33,743 bases of DNA, from positions 1-33,743 of the forward strand of contig CAJYSL010000040.1 in the NCBI GenBank assembly GCA_913777515.1. The letters are read 5' to 3'. This DNA is from an uncultured Mucilaginibacter sp. GTDB lineage: Bacteria; Bacteroidota; Bacteroidia; Sphingobacteriales; Sphingobacteriaceae. Of this stretch, positions 1-9,131 are shown one piece after another (positions within the stretch are counted from its first letter, which is position 1; every line of letters begins with the position of its first letter). The position numbers and the translations under genes are program-made. The notes under the pieces are model-generated. The model was given only the letters and a program-made list of their open reading frames with translations. It did no database searches and was not told the DNA's origin.

Positions 1-368
1 TGCACGGTGCTCACCGCCTGGCCCGCGCCCGGCATCCATTCCTGACCCTCGGCAACGCCCAAATCAATGAGCGTTTGCTGGCGGATGCCCCGCGCGGCAA
101 ACCAATCTACCCAGGGCTTGCTGAGCGGCGTTCGGTTAACAAAGGTGGGCCGCACATAGGTTTTGCGCTCAAAAGCCGCCATATCCAACGCACGGCCCTT
201 CCAGCCGCAATGGTGGCAGTGGTAGGTACCATCGGGGATGTTCACGCTCAGGCAGGGGTCGTTCTTTTTGCGCCTTTGGTGCGAGCATTTGGGGCAAAGC
301 GTTTTGCCGGTGGTGGTGATGCGCCTGAGGTCGATACCCAGGGCCTGCAGTTTTTCTTTCTCGTTCAT
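1..368 (-). CDS. N-terminal part of phage/plasmid-type primase-helicase (zinc-binding primase domain), truncated by the window edge
   Basis: Manual translation from ATG at 368 to position 1 has no stop: MNEKEKLQALGIDLRRITTTGKTLCPKCSHQRRKKNDPCLSVNIPDGTYHCHHCGWKGRALDMAAFERKTYVRPTFVNRTPLSKPWVDWFAARGIRQQTLIDLGVAEGQEWMPGAGQAVSTV. CPxC...CxxC zinc ribbon typical of gp4/Twinkle-like primases. Not in the supplied ORF track. Confidence 0.8.
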   Translation of the reverse strand, partial: MNEKEKLQALGIDLRRITTTGKTLCPKCSHQRRKKNDPCLSVNIPDGTYHCHHCGWKGRALDMAAFERKTYVRPTFVNRTPLSKPWVDWFAARGIRQQTLIDLGVAEGQEWMPGAGQAVSTV

Positions 369-1726
369 TGTACAAAGCGTGATTGGGTGGCTATGATGCG
401 GTTTTCGGGCGTGAACCAGATGGTGCGGCACTTTTGCTGCCAGTTGAGCACCGGCCTGCCCTGCACATCGTGCCAGTTGGCCTGCCGGTAATGCGCCCAG
501 GCCTTGGCCGCCGCACCAGCCGTGTAGCCATGCTCGGTAAAAAACCTACTCACCTCGCTCAAGTCCGGCTCCTCCACCGCTCCAAAACCCATACGCGCGC
601 CGTTTACACCGTTTTTTTGGTTTGAATAGTTTAATCCTTTATAAGAGTGGGCAAGCGCCGGGGAAGCGGTGTTTCCGCGCTGTTTCGGCGGTGGGCCGTT
701 TCTTGCCTTAGTGGTATTTGAGGACGGAGGGGTGTGGTCGGAGGTCAGGGGGATGAGTGATTTGGTCGGAGAAGTGGGGTCGGATGTCGGGGGTGTGAGG
801 GCAGAGTAGTGAGGTGTGTGGACGGAGGTCGGGGGTGTGAAGGTTGAGGCCGGGGAAGTGCCGGGAAGAGAGGTCGGGGGCGTGGTAGTTTGGGTATGGC
901 GAAACGCTAACTGAGGGCGGGTTGCATGATGCAGTTTAAGGGTTGATGCAGGCTTACTACGGGCGCCTTTTTTGCCGGCACGTTTCTTTTTTGGAAATGG
1001 GCTATCTACCGTGTTATCCGCCGAAATATCTTCGCTAAAGTTTAACTGTTTAACATCATCTGATACACTAAGCCTATCATGAATACTATTATTTAGCTGA
1101 GTAACGATGATTGCACCGATGCCGGATGCCGGAGCGTTGCTACATAATGTATGGACATCAATACCGGCCACAGGACAACCGTTTTGCAGCGCCTCACCCG
1201 TTTGTTCTGCCACCAAATCACGAGCCTCATTACGCAGCTCTCCCACCCCATATTGCATCCCGCCGTCATCCGGCAATCCGCCACAGGCCACCGTATTCAG
1301 CCCCCCGACCTCAGTCCGCAGAAGTCCTACATCAATCCCCAGATCTCCGACCACAGACCTCATCCCTCCGGCCTCACACCTCAGTCCCTCGTCCTCAGTC
1401 ACCATCCTTCCGGCCTCAGCCCTCAGTCCCCCGGCCTCAACCCACAACGACAACACCGACGGCCGCTCCTGGTTGTTGGATTTATAAACCACGCGCACCA
1501 GCCCGGCAGCCTCCAGTTGCACCAGGTATTTCCACACCGTTTTGCGGCTTTGCATACCGCAGGCATAGCCGGCATCTTCGGCGTTAAAGAAAAAGTTTTG
1601 AGTAAAGCGGCTGCGGTTGTTCACCTCCACGAGCCACATAAAAAGAGCGCACATCCCCGGCGTGGTTGCCCCCGGATTTGCCGCCGCAAAAGCGAAATAT
1701 TGTTTAGTTAATTGGTAACCGTTCAT
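365..1726 (-). CDS. HTH-containing replication/initiator-like phage protein with low-complexity heptapeptide repeats
   Basis: 453 aa ORF. N-terminus resembles DnaD/replication-initiator winged-helix proteins of Bacteroidota mobile elements. C-terminal AAKAWAHYRQANWHDVQGRPVLNWQQKCRTIWF resembles the C-termini of such proteins. Stop overlaps the start of the primase gene (ATGA). Confidence 0.7.
   Translation of the reverse strand: MNGYQLTKQYFAFAAANPGATTPGMCALFMWLVEVNNRSRFTQNFFFNAEDAGYACGMQSRKTVWKYLVQLEAAGLVRVVYKSNNQERPSVLSLWVEAGGLRAEAGRMVTEDEGLRCEAGGMRSVVGDLGIDVGLLRTEVGGLNTVACGGLPDDGGMQYGVGELRNEARDLVAEQTGEALQNGCPVAGIDVHTLCSNAPASGIGAIIVTQLNNSIHDRLSVSDDVKQLNFSEDISADNTVDSPFPKKKRAGKKGARSKPASTLKLHHATRPQLAFRHTQTTTPPTSLPGTSPASTFTPPTSVHTPHYSALTPPTSDPTSPTKSLIPLTSDHTPPSSNTTKARNGPPPKQRGNTASPALAHSYKGLNYSNQKNGVNGARMGFGAVEEPDLSEVSRFFTEHGYTAGAAAKAWAHYRQANWHDVQGRPVLNWQQKCRTIWFTPENRIIATQSRFVQ
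720..887. repeat. Degenerate 21-bp tandem array 1 (about 8 units, e.g. ggaggtcgggggtgtgaaggt)
   Basis: Units read directly from the sequence in 21-bp register; encodes TPPTS-type heptads on the minus strand. Confidence 0.75.
1210..1446. repeat. Degenerate 21-bp tandem array 2 (about 11 units, e.g. ttccggcctcagccctcagtc), opposite orientation to array 1
   Basis: 21-bp register visible; encodes LRxEAGG-type heptads on the minus strand. Confidence 0.7.
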
Positions 1727-2082
1727 GGGTTGGTTGGTGGGTTATTGAGTTATTGGGTTAATAGGTTATTGGGTGGTTTGAGGTGCTTTTAAATTGATGA
1801 TTTTGTTTTGCTTGATTGCACTGATTTAGGTGTTTGATTGCACTGATTTTTGAAGTGATGATGATGGTGATTTTTGAGCCGATGGATTAATAAATTGACG
1901 CCATAAATCGATTCCAATTCTTGGTTCTTGGCTCTTGTTTCTTGGCTCTCAAATCCTGATTCTCCCCTCTCTCCCCACCCTGTCATTTCGAGTGATAACG
2001 AGAAATCTTGCTCGAAGCAGCGAGTCTGTTTTGAGCCGTTCAACGCCTGAAAAGCCCTTGTTTTGAATGCTTAATTTTTACT

Positions 2083-2292
2083 TTACCTGATGAATGACCG
2101 GCACTCTTGGTGCTGTCTTTTAACTAAAATTATGCCTTTCATTTTTTCCAACCTAAAATCCAAACTATATAAATAGTTCAAAATTAAGGTATCGCCGTAA
2201 GACAGAAGGGCATCAAAATGACTATAAGCAATCTCAAACATATTGCCGATTATATTATCTCGAAGGAAGTACTTTAACATCGTTTGAAGCAT
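2083..2292 (-). CDS. Small hypothetical protein
   Basis: 69 aa ORF, no recognised motif, repeat-rich intergenic setting. Confidence 0.2.
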   Translation of the reverse strand: MLQTMLKYFLRDNIIGNMFEIAYSHFDALLSYGDTLILNYLYSLDFRLEKMKGIILVKRQHQECRSFIR

Positions 2293-2523
2293 TAATCATA
2301 TATTTATATAAATCACATAAACGTTTGTTTTTAATTAACTTAATATGCATTACATAAGGCATAGATACATTTAAAATGTATATGTTAACATTGTATAAAA
2401 TAAACCTATATTTCCCACTTATCTCGTGCTGTTATGACACCCGCCAGTGATATTTTACTTCCTACAGTCGCCTCATTGCCGGCGATGCTATTTCTTTTGT
2501 CATAGCCACAAAAGAAACAAAAA

Positions 2524-2590
2524 GGCCTAGCTGTTGCGATCACCTCACTGCCGCACGATGCCTACGCTGGCCCGGGCGCAACAGCGGGCC
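2524..2590 (+). repeat. 67-bp GC-rich palindromic repeat, copy 1
   Basis: ggcctagctgttgcg...cgcaacagcgggcc, inverted termini; three further copies in the window. Confidence 0.85.
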
Positions 2591-3797
2591 TTTGAGCTTT
2601 TTTTTTATCCGAACCGGAATTTTCAGGATTGTAAGAATCACCAGAATTGACTATCGCATTTTCAATCAAAAAAGCCCCCCTTTGGGACGGATTTAGGTGG
2701 GGCTTTTCGCTACCGCGAGCCTCCTGGCTTGTGGTTTTGCCGACCTTGTTAAACGGCCTTGAAAGCGCAGCTCCGTTAACCGAAATTCAACCACTCGCAG
2801 TGGCCAAAAAGCCGCCAAAATTCGGCGGATTTATTGCCGCTTTTACCCCTAATATCTGCTATTGTTTTCCCCGATTTTTAGCCCGACCGCTTACCGCTTT
2901 GTGAACTCATTTTGTTGCCGGCAACCATTCATTTTCACTATTTTTTTTCACATCACTCGTTTCATCAATTTACAAAATATCGCCGTCAGTTTTGGTGACA
3001 GCGTTGTGTCGGTACTCCCACAGTCCACTGAAGGTGGAGCCCACTCAAACCCTGACGCTCTCAAACAGCCCCTCCTAAATCCTCCCCGGCAGGGAGAACT
3101 TTAAATGGCAGGGCTATGTTTGAGGTAAAGCCACCTTTGGTTTTAGTGACTTTTCTAACCTATCAGCGGGCCACAAGCCAGGAGGCTTGCGACAGCAAAG
3201 CCCCCCCAGCCCCCTAAAGGGGGGCTTTGATTAGCGGCAATCAAAAACTCCCTCTATAGGCGACTGGAACTTCCCCGTCATCCTCCCCGGCTTCGGCCGA
3301 AAGACGGGCGGCACATGGTGGCCCGTGCATTGGCAAAGGCCTTTTATATTTTGCAGAAGCTACAGCCTTGTGCGGCGAAGCAAGGGTAAAATATAAACAG
3401 CCTGTGGTGCAGCCCGGCTTTGCAGGGTAAAGGCCATGTGCGGCAAAGAAGCAAGCGGGAGGTGACTTGATCTTTTGCTTACTTTTGTATCAAGACAAAA
3501 GTAAGATGCCACTGCGGCATAGAGCAGACTGAATTGTGTAAACACCCACAAGCCAAAATCGAAAACTCACACCACCTCATTACACTAAGCCCAACGAATC
3601 GGCAAACCCAAACGCTGGCTCAGCTTAAAGAGATGGCTTCGTACCTCGCCATGACGAGGTGGAGACAGAGAACATTTTAGAGCCAAGAATCAAGAACTAA
3701 GACTTATCTGCACATCCGCACATTTGCATATCCGCACATAAAAAATCACTCACTCAATCAATCACTCACTCAATCAATCAATCACTCAATCAATCAA

Positions 3798-4040
3798 TCA
3801 ACAACCACCCTCCTCCTCATCCAGCATCTCCCGCACCTCATCCAGCAGTTCTTCCATGGTCATAAAGTCCTGCCAGCGGCGGTTGGTGCCGTAGAGGCGG
3901 TCGGTGTGGTAGATGACGTGCATACGCCACATTTCGTAGCAGGTAACGCAACCCAGCTGACCAGCCGTAGGGTACGCCGTGCTTTGTACGCGGCGGGTGC
4001 GCACTTGTCCGTTGGCGTATTTAACCATCAATTCAGGCAT
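3798..4040 (-). CDS. Small hypothetical protein (phage/mobile-element type)
   Basis: 80 aa ORF overlapping the end of the upstream ORF by a few bp; acidic C-terminus. Confidence 0.5.
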   Translation of the reverse strand: MPELMVKYANGQVRTRRVQSTAYPTAGQLGCVTCYEMWRMHVIYHTDRLYGTNRRWQDFMTMEELLDEVREMLDEEEGGC

Positions 4041-4275
4041 TCGGCACCTCCTTTACCCAAAAGGTATTGCCCTCCTCGGGGCGTTCTACCTGCAGCGGCA
4101 GTTCGAAACTGCGCACCAAGGCGCGGGCCGCACTCATACTGTCGCGCAACTGGGTAGGCGGCACCTTATACACCAGCATATCCGGATACTGCCGCACCCT
4201 AATGAGCGGATAATGCAATCGGAAGGTATCAAGCGGTGTTGTTTGTTGATTAGTTGGTTGGTTGGATTGGTTCAT
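4033..4275 (-). CDS. Small hypothetical protein (phage/mobile-element type)
   Basis: 80 aa ORF, short overlap with 3798..4040, same strand. Confidence 0.5.
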   Translation of the reverse strand: MNQSNQPTNQQTTPLDTFRLHYPLIRVRQYPDMLVYKVPPTQLRDSMSAARALVRSFELPLQVERPEEGNTFWVKEVPNA

Positions 4276-4613
4276 GATTGGATTGGTTCATAGTTCATGG
4301 TTCTTGGCTCTTGGTTCATGGTTCATGGTTCCTGGCTCTTGGCTGTTGCTCCTCCCCGCCTCGTCATTGCGAGGATACGAAGCAATCTCTTTAAGCTGAG
4401 CCAGCGTTTGAGTACCGCGTATATTTCCGTCCAGCGGTTACATACGCAGCGGCCACTTATCTAGCGGCGAGCTTGTCCTAAAGAGATTGCTTCGTATCCT
4501 CGCAATGACGGGCTTGATTAGGGATGCACGCAGAGGCAATTGCTCACGGCCCAGCCCACCAGGACGCAAAACCACTCAACCATTTAACTACTCAACCAAG
4601 CAACCTCACCACC

Positions 4614-4889
4614 TCAATTCAAAAACTTTATATTCGTGTACACCTCGTATTTAAAATCCTGACTCAGGTTCCAGATATGGTCGTAGCGTTGCTGCAGGGC
4701 AGCTTCGTCGTGGGGGCAGTAGTCGGCCACCAGTCGGGCGGCGCGCAGTTGCAGGTCCAGCTCGTCAATCTGCTGGTTGTAGCTTTTTACTTTCACCATG
4801 GCCAAGGGCAGCTCAAACAAACGCTGTTCGCGCAGTTGCAGCACCTTCTCGACCGTATGCATCAGTTTTATTTTCTTGGCGGTATTCAT
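4614..4889 (-). CDS. Hypothetical protein, coiled-coil-like
   Basis: Start moved to MNTAKKIKLMHTVEKVLQL (ATG at 4889) from the ORF-track start at 4937. Confidence 0.5.
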   Translation of the reverse strand: MNTAKKIKLMHTVEKVLQLREQRLFELPLAMVKVKSYNQQIDELDLQLRAARLVADYCPHDEAALQQRYDHIWNLSQDFKYEVYTNIKFLN

Positions 4890-5214
4890 ATGTGTTATTT
4901 TTTTGATTGCTGTTGATTTTGGGGGATTGGAAGCCAATTAGTGAATGAGAGATTGAGTGAATGAGTGAATACACCGCCAAGCCACTTCGCTCAAAATGCA
5001 CACCCGTATGCTGTTTACAAACCGCGAGTAGCAAGATTTCTCACAATCGTTCGAAATGACAGGTTGGCGAGAGAGCCAAGATTTTAAAACCAAGAGCCAA
5101 GAATTTACTCAATCGCTCATTCAAAAATTGCTCATTGGCATTCACTCAATCTGTCATTCACTCATGGGCTTCCAATCACTCAATAACCTAATAACTCAAT
5201 AACTCTCATCTCCC

Positions 5215-5246
5215 TTTGCTTTACGTCAATATTTACACTACTTTTG
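5215..5246 (+). promoter_or_regulatory. Bacteroidota-type sigma-A promoter for the repressor
   Basis: TTTG (5215-5218), 20-nt spacer, TACTTTTG (5239-5246), matching TTTG-N19-21-TAnnTTTG. Confidence 0.6.
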
Positions 5247-5288
5247 TACTGTAAACGGTATATACAAATGTAAATACATTATTTACAT
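5232..5288. promoter_or_regulatory. Candidate repressor operator cluster
   Basis: TTTACA/TGTAAA half-sites at 5232, 5250, 5269 and 5282; perfect dyad ATGTAAATA-CAT-TATTTACAT at 5268-5288. Confidence 0.55.
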
Positions 5289-5331
5289 AAATACTAAAAA
5301 CATTAGCATTAATTTTTGGTTTATAGGTGAT

Positions 5332-6072
5332 ATGACTGAATATCAGGGAATAAAATTTAAGGAATACCTTAACCGGAAGAATATAAAAGTGGTTGATGCA
5401 GCCCGGCAGTTGGGTGTGAGCCGGCAAAATTTGTATCAGTATTTCAGGTCTGATACACTCTCGCGCGAGACTGTCAATAACTTATTGACAGTCTTTAAAA
5501 CCTCGGAGCAGGAAATTTTCGGCACCCAGCCCGAACCGGTTAACGGCAAGGCCATGGGCGAAGTAAACTACCCGCTCGACCCTAACGACACACCTTTTGT
5601 GGACATTGGCGGCGGCCAGTACCTCATGATTGTGCCCCTGGTAAACGAGTATGCCTACGCCGGTTACCTGGCAGGCTACAAGGATACCGAGTACATTGAG
5701 TACCTGCCCAAGCATACCATTGTGGTGCAAAAGCAGCACCGCGGCCACTACCGCGCCTTCGAGGTCATCGGCGAGAGCATGGAAAACCCCGAACTTCCGC
5801 GCGAGAGTATTTATGACGGGTCTATTGTAACCGGCAGAGAGGTGCAGCCTCACCTGTGGCGCAGCCGCCTGCACACCCACCGCTGGAAAGATTTTGTAAT
5901 TGTGCATAAAGAAGGCATCCTGATTAAACGCATCGCCAGCCATAACGTAGACAACGGCCTGGTAGAGCTCGAATCGCTCAACCCCAACAAAGCGCAATAC
6001 CCCAACCGCACCGTGCACCTGGATGATGTGGACCAGATTTATAATATTGTAAATGTGACGCAGTATAGGTAG
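5332..6072 (+). CDS. Phage-type repressor: N-terminal HTH plus LexA/S24-like C-terminal domain
   Basis: HTH VVDAARQLGVSRQNLYQYF; S24-like Ser in FEVIGESM and Lys in GILIKRIASH; divergent from the minus-strand early genes. Confidence 0.8.
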   Translation: MTEYQGIKFKEYLNRKNIKVVDAARQLGVSRQNLYQYFRSDTLSRETVNNLLTVFKTSEQEIFGTQPEPVNGKAMGEVNYPLDPNDTPFVDIGGGQYLMIVPLVNEYAYAGYLAGYKDTEYIEYLPKHTIVVQKQHRGHYRAFEVIGESMENPELPRESIYDGSIVTGREVQPHLWRSRLHTHRWKDFVIVHKEGILIKRIASHNVDNGLVELESLNPNKAQYPNRTVHLDDVDQIYNIVNVTQYR

Positions 6073-6228
6073 TGGTTAACTCGTTAATGGTTTATTGAGT
6101 TATTAGGTAATTGGGAGAAGTGAATTTTGGATGTGCAGATGAAAGCTAATGAGTGAATGACAGATTGAGTGAATGAGTGAATTCTTGGTTCTTGGCTCTC
6201 TGCTTTGGTTCTTGGCTCTCTCCACCGC

Positions 6229-6300
6229 GTCATGGCGAGGACACGAAGCCATCTCTTTAAGCTGAGCCAGCGTTTAGGCTTGCCGATTGGTGTAGGTTAG
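6229..6300 (+). repeat. GTCATggcgaggacacgaaGCCATctc hairpin repeat with ctgagccagcgttt tail
   Basis: Same module near 3630, 4361, 4477, 10549, 12187, 12274 and 28440. Confidence 0.75.
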
Positions 6301-6405
6301 GTTAGTGTAACGAGAAGTTTTGCGTTCTAATATTAGGTTCTTTATTAACTTATTTCAATCTCCTCATTGTATTCTAAGTAAAAAGCAAGGAATAATTTAA
6401 TTTTT

Positions 6406-7395
6406 TCAGGCAGCTGAGAGGACAAACGGCGTTTGCCTTTTGACCACGGCAAAGACCCTTGCAATAAGTTTATTTTTGATGATGTTGAGCGTGCTCATTT
6501 TGCTTTTGCCTTCCTGGGTTCTTTTCTGGTAATAAGCTCTGAGCTCACTATCAGTTTTAACGGCATTGTTGGCACACAAAAACAGCAGGCTTTTGATGTG
6601 CTTGTTGGCCAGGTGCGACACTCTTGTTTTGCCCTTGATGGAGGTGCCCGAGGAGTGCGGAAAAGGCGCAATGCCGCAATAGCAGGCAAACTTTCGCCAA
6701 CAGTCAAAGCGGCTGAAGTTGTGCGTGTATACAATCAGATAACTGGCTGTCAGCGGACCGATGCCCTTGATGCCGGTCACCAGCTTAAAGGTGTTTTTCA
6801 CAGCCGGGTCCTGACTGATGATTTCGGCAATGGCTGCTTCCAGTTTTTTGATCTGTACCGACAAGTCACGGATGATCTGGGCATACACTGCAAAAAGGTC
6901 TTTATGATCCTTTTTTACAAATACAGATTGGCGCTCCTGACAGGTGGCACGGTAGGTTGCCCGCTGTGTAACTAACTGATCTCGAAGAGAAAGCAGGGGC
7001 TGCAGGCGCTGAATACTCTGTCCAGGCAACTGGCTGGGTTTTAGTTGGTCTTTTTTCAGGCAGGCATAAGCAGCAATCCTTCGGGCGTCGAGCTCATCGC
7101 TTTTGCCGCGCGTAGTACCCAGTGAGCGCTTGATATCCAGGGCCGGTACGATCGCAAAAAGCAGGTTCTTGCTTTGTAAAAACAGCGAAAGGTTGAGCGA
7201 GTAAATGCCGGTGTGCTCAAAGCAGATCAGTGCGCTTTTAAGCTCCTGTGCACCCAGGTGAGTCTGTAGCCAGCGTAGCAGCAGGGCAAAGCCTTTGGCA
7301 TTGTTGGCGAATGGTTGTTTAAGGTTTTTAGCGTGGATGAAAGCATCGAAGGTAAGTTTAGAAACATCGATACCAATGAATGCGGTGTAATGCAT
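6406..7395 (-). CDS. IS110-family transposase (DEDD/RuvC-like plus Transposase_20-like C-terminus)
   Basis: 329 aa; FIGIDVSK, CFEHTG, GKSDELDARRIA, TGIKGIGPLTASYLIVY, ACYCGIAPFPHSSGTSIKG. Confidence 0.92.
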   Translation of the reverse strand: MHYTAFIGIDVSKLTFDAFIHAKNLKQPFANNAKGFALLLRWLQTHLGAQELKSALICFEHTGIYSLNLSLFLQSKNLLFAIVPALDIKRSLGTTRGKSDELDARRIAAYACLKKDQLKPSQLPGQSIQRLQPLLSLRDQLVTQRATYRATCQERQSVFVKKDHKDLFAVYAQIIRDLSVQIKKLEAAIAEIISQDPAVKNTFKLVTGIKGIGPLTASYLIVYTHNFSRFDCWRKFACYCGIAPFPHSSGTSIKGKTRVSHLANKHIKSLLFLCANNAVKTDSELRAYYQKRTQEGKSKMSTLNIIKNKLIARVFAVVKRQTPFVLSAA

Positions 7396-7570
7396 AACTT
7401 TGTTATTAAAGGTTTAAAAAACAAGTTGCCGGACCAAGACCTTTACCAGACCCTCGGAAGTCTAAAATTCTAACTGGTTCTTTGGCAACAGTAGTGGATG
7501 GAATGGGGACTGATACAATGAATAGGTCAGTAACCTGGCCGGCGTGAAAGTTCACCCCATTCCGTTCCAC
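7396..7570 (-). ncRNA. Candidate IS110 bridge RNA / structured noncoding end
   Basis: Long-range 9-bp pairing GGAATGGGG (7500-7508) / CCCCATTCC (7555-7563) enclosing smaller hairpins, upstream of the transposase where IS110 bridge RNAs are encoded. Confidence 0.4.
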
Positions 7571-7705
7571 AAAGCTATCACTTATGGCTTGTTTACAAAC
7601 CTAAAGGCCGGCGAGGCTACTTCTTTTGACATAGCCTCAAAAGAAACAAGACTTAGCGCAGCGGTCTCATGAACACATATAAAAAACAAACAATGGGTGA
7701 ATAAC

Positions 7706-7773
7706 GGCCTAGCTGTTGCGATCACCTCACAGCCGCACAGGGCCTAACGCTGGCCCGGGCGCAACAGCGGGCC
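7706..7773 (+). repeat. 67-bp GC-rich palindromic repeat, copy 2
   Basis: ggcctagctgttgcgatcacctc...cgcaacagcgggcc. Confidence 0.85.
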
Positions 7774-8324
7774 TCTGCGCTTTTTTTCTGAATCAGAATT
7801 TACAGAATTTATATAATAGACGAACGCAGCAAATTAGGCTCTATTCAATTTTTCCTCCCTCGGGAGGACAGGGAGGGGTTTAGCCCGCTCATGTATCTGA
7901 ACCGGAATTTTTAGAATGATAAAAATTTTCAGAATTGCCAAACATGCTTTTAAAGTTCTCCCTCTCCGGGAAGAGTTTAGACGGGTCTTTTTCCACTGCC
8001 GCAAGCCTACTGGCTTGTGGCCCGACGACAGATCAGGCGTTTATGCCGTCAGCTTATCCAAAAGCCAGGAGGCTTGCGGTAGCGAGCGGATGTACAGATA
8101 GGACGGCAATGGGTAAATGAATGCCAATAAGTATATAGAATGAGTGGGTATCCTTGGTTCTGACTTCTCACCGCTCGATTCCTGGCTGTCGGTTCTCGGC
8201 TCTTTACACTCCGGCCTGTCATTTCGAATGATAACGAGAAATCTTGTTACTTGCGATAAGACGCCGTCGACAGGTTAAACAACCCAAGCAAATTTCTGCT
8301 GGGTTGGTGTATCCCCCCAACGCA

Positions 8325-9131
8325 CTATTTTTTATTCACCAAGTACTGCACGGTATCTTTTTTTAAAAGATGATTTGCTTCGGTTAACAAAACAGCTTCA
8401 ATGCGTACGGCGTATTTCCCCGGGGCTTTAAATGCGTTTTTTAGTTTCACCGTTCCGGCGTCTAAAATAAAATCTGTTCTTTGCGTGTTGTTCAGCCAAA
8501 TGTTAACCTTAAGTTTAAGGAGAGGTGGATTGGCTATTTTGAAGTTTAAATCGCTGATATTCTCCGCAGTTTTAGTTAGCAGATGCCATTGATAATTTGA
8601 TACACCTCGTACATAGAGATTAGGGCCGATGATATTGCCAAATACATTTTTAATTTTCCAGTGGTGCACGGTGTCATAAGCAATTGCAAAAAACTCATCT
8701 TCCTGGTCAAAAATACCATAGTTGTCTAATGCACGGGTGTTTAAGTAATGGTACTCCTCGCCGGTTCGTTTGCCTTTAATCCATTCTACAATATAATCCA
8801 GTTCTCCGTTGGCATAGTAAGCCTTTTCGGTACCGTCTAAAAGGCCGTTCTGATAAGTAGCCTCGCGTTTGACATGGCCATCACCATAGTAAATAATGTT
8901 CGACCCATCCCTTACACCATTTTCAAAATAAGCTGCTGCATAGCGTTTGCCGCGTACATAGGCTGTAAATCTGCCATCAAGTTTGCCATTTTTGTTGGTT
9001 GTTTTGATGATGCCTGATTGATGAAATGTAATTAAGTAGACTTCATAAATCACCAGCCTATACCTGATAGCAAGGAGCGCCATTATTGCAACACTTGCCA
9101 AGATGAGTAAACGTTTTTGGTGAGATGACAT
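8325..9131 (-). CDS. MORN-repeat (YwqK-like) membrane-anchored protein
   Basis: N-terminal TM helix, then repeats GKLDGRFTAYVRGKRYAAAYFENGVRDGSNIIYYGDGHVKREATYQNGLLDGTEKAYYANG. Confidence 0.75.
   Translation of the reverse strand: MSSHQKRLLILASVAIMALLAIRYRLVIYEVYLITFHQSGIIKTTNKNGKLDGRFTAYVRGKRYAAAYFENGVRDGSNIIYYGDGHVKREATYQNGLLDGTEKAYYANGELDYIVEWIKGKRTGEEYHYLNTRALDNYGIFDQEDEFFAIAYDTVHHWKIKNVFGNIIGPNLYVRGVSNYQWHLLTKTAENISDLNFKIANPPLLKLKVNIWLNNTQRTDFILDAGTVKLKNAFKAPGKYAVRIEAVLLTEANHLLKKDTVQYLVNKK

Larger units (their letters stand above)
6380..7570 (-). mobile_element. IS110-family insertion sequence (approximate ends)
   Basis: Intact transposase plus a structured 5' noncoding region; ends not determinable without an empty site. 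Confidence 0.6.

Noticed and set aside
3740-3800. tcactcaatcaatcactcac strings as a possible CRISPR or microsatellite
   Set aside because: No constant repeat/spacer alternation and no cas genes; a recurrent low-complexity module instead.
5482-6018. 178 aa minus-strand ORF opposite the repressor
   Set aside because: Fully antisense to a confidently recognised S24 repressor; composition shadow.
6433-6975. 180 aa plus-strand ORF inside the IS110 transposase
   Set aside because: Antisense to conserved transposase motifs.
8325-9131. Toxin-antitoxin system (YwqK-type 'antitoxin')
   Set aside because: MORN-repeat proteins often get this label, but no adjacent toxin gene is visible.
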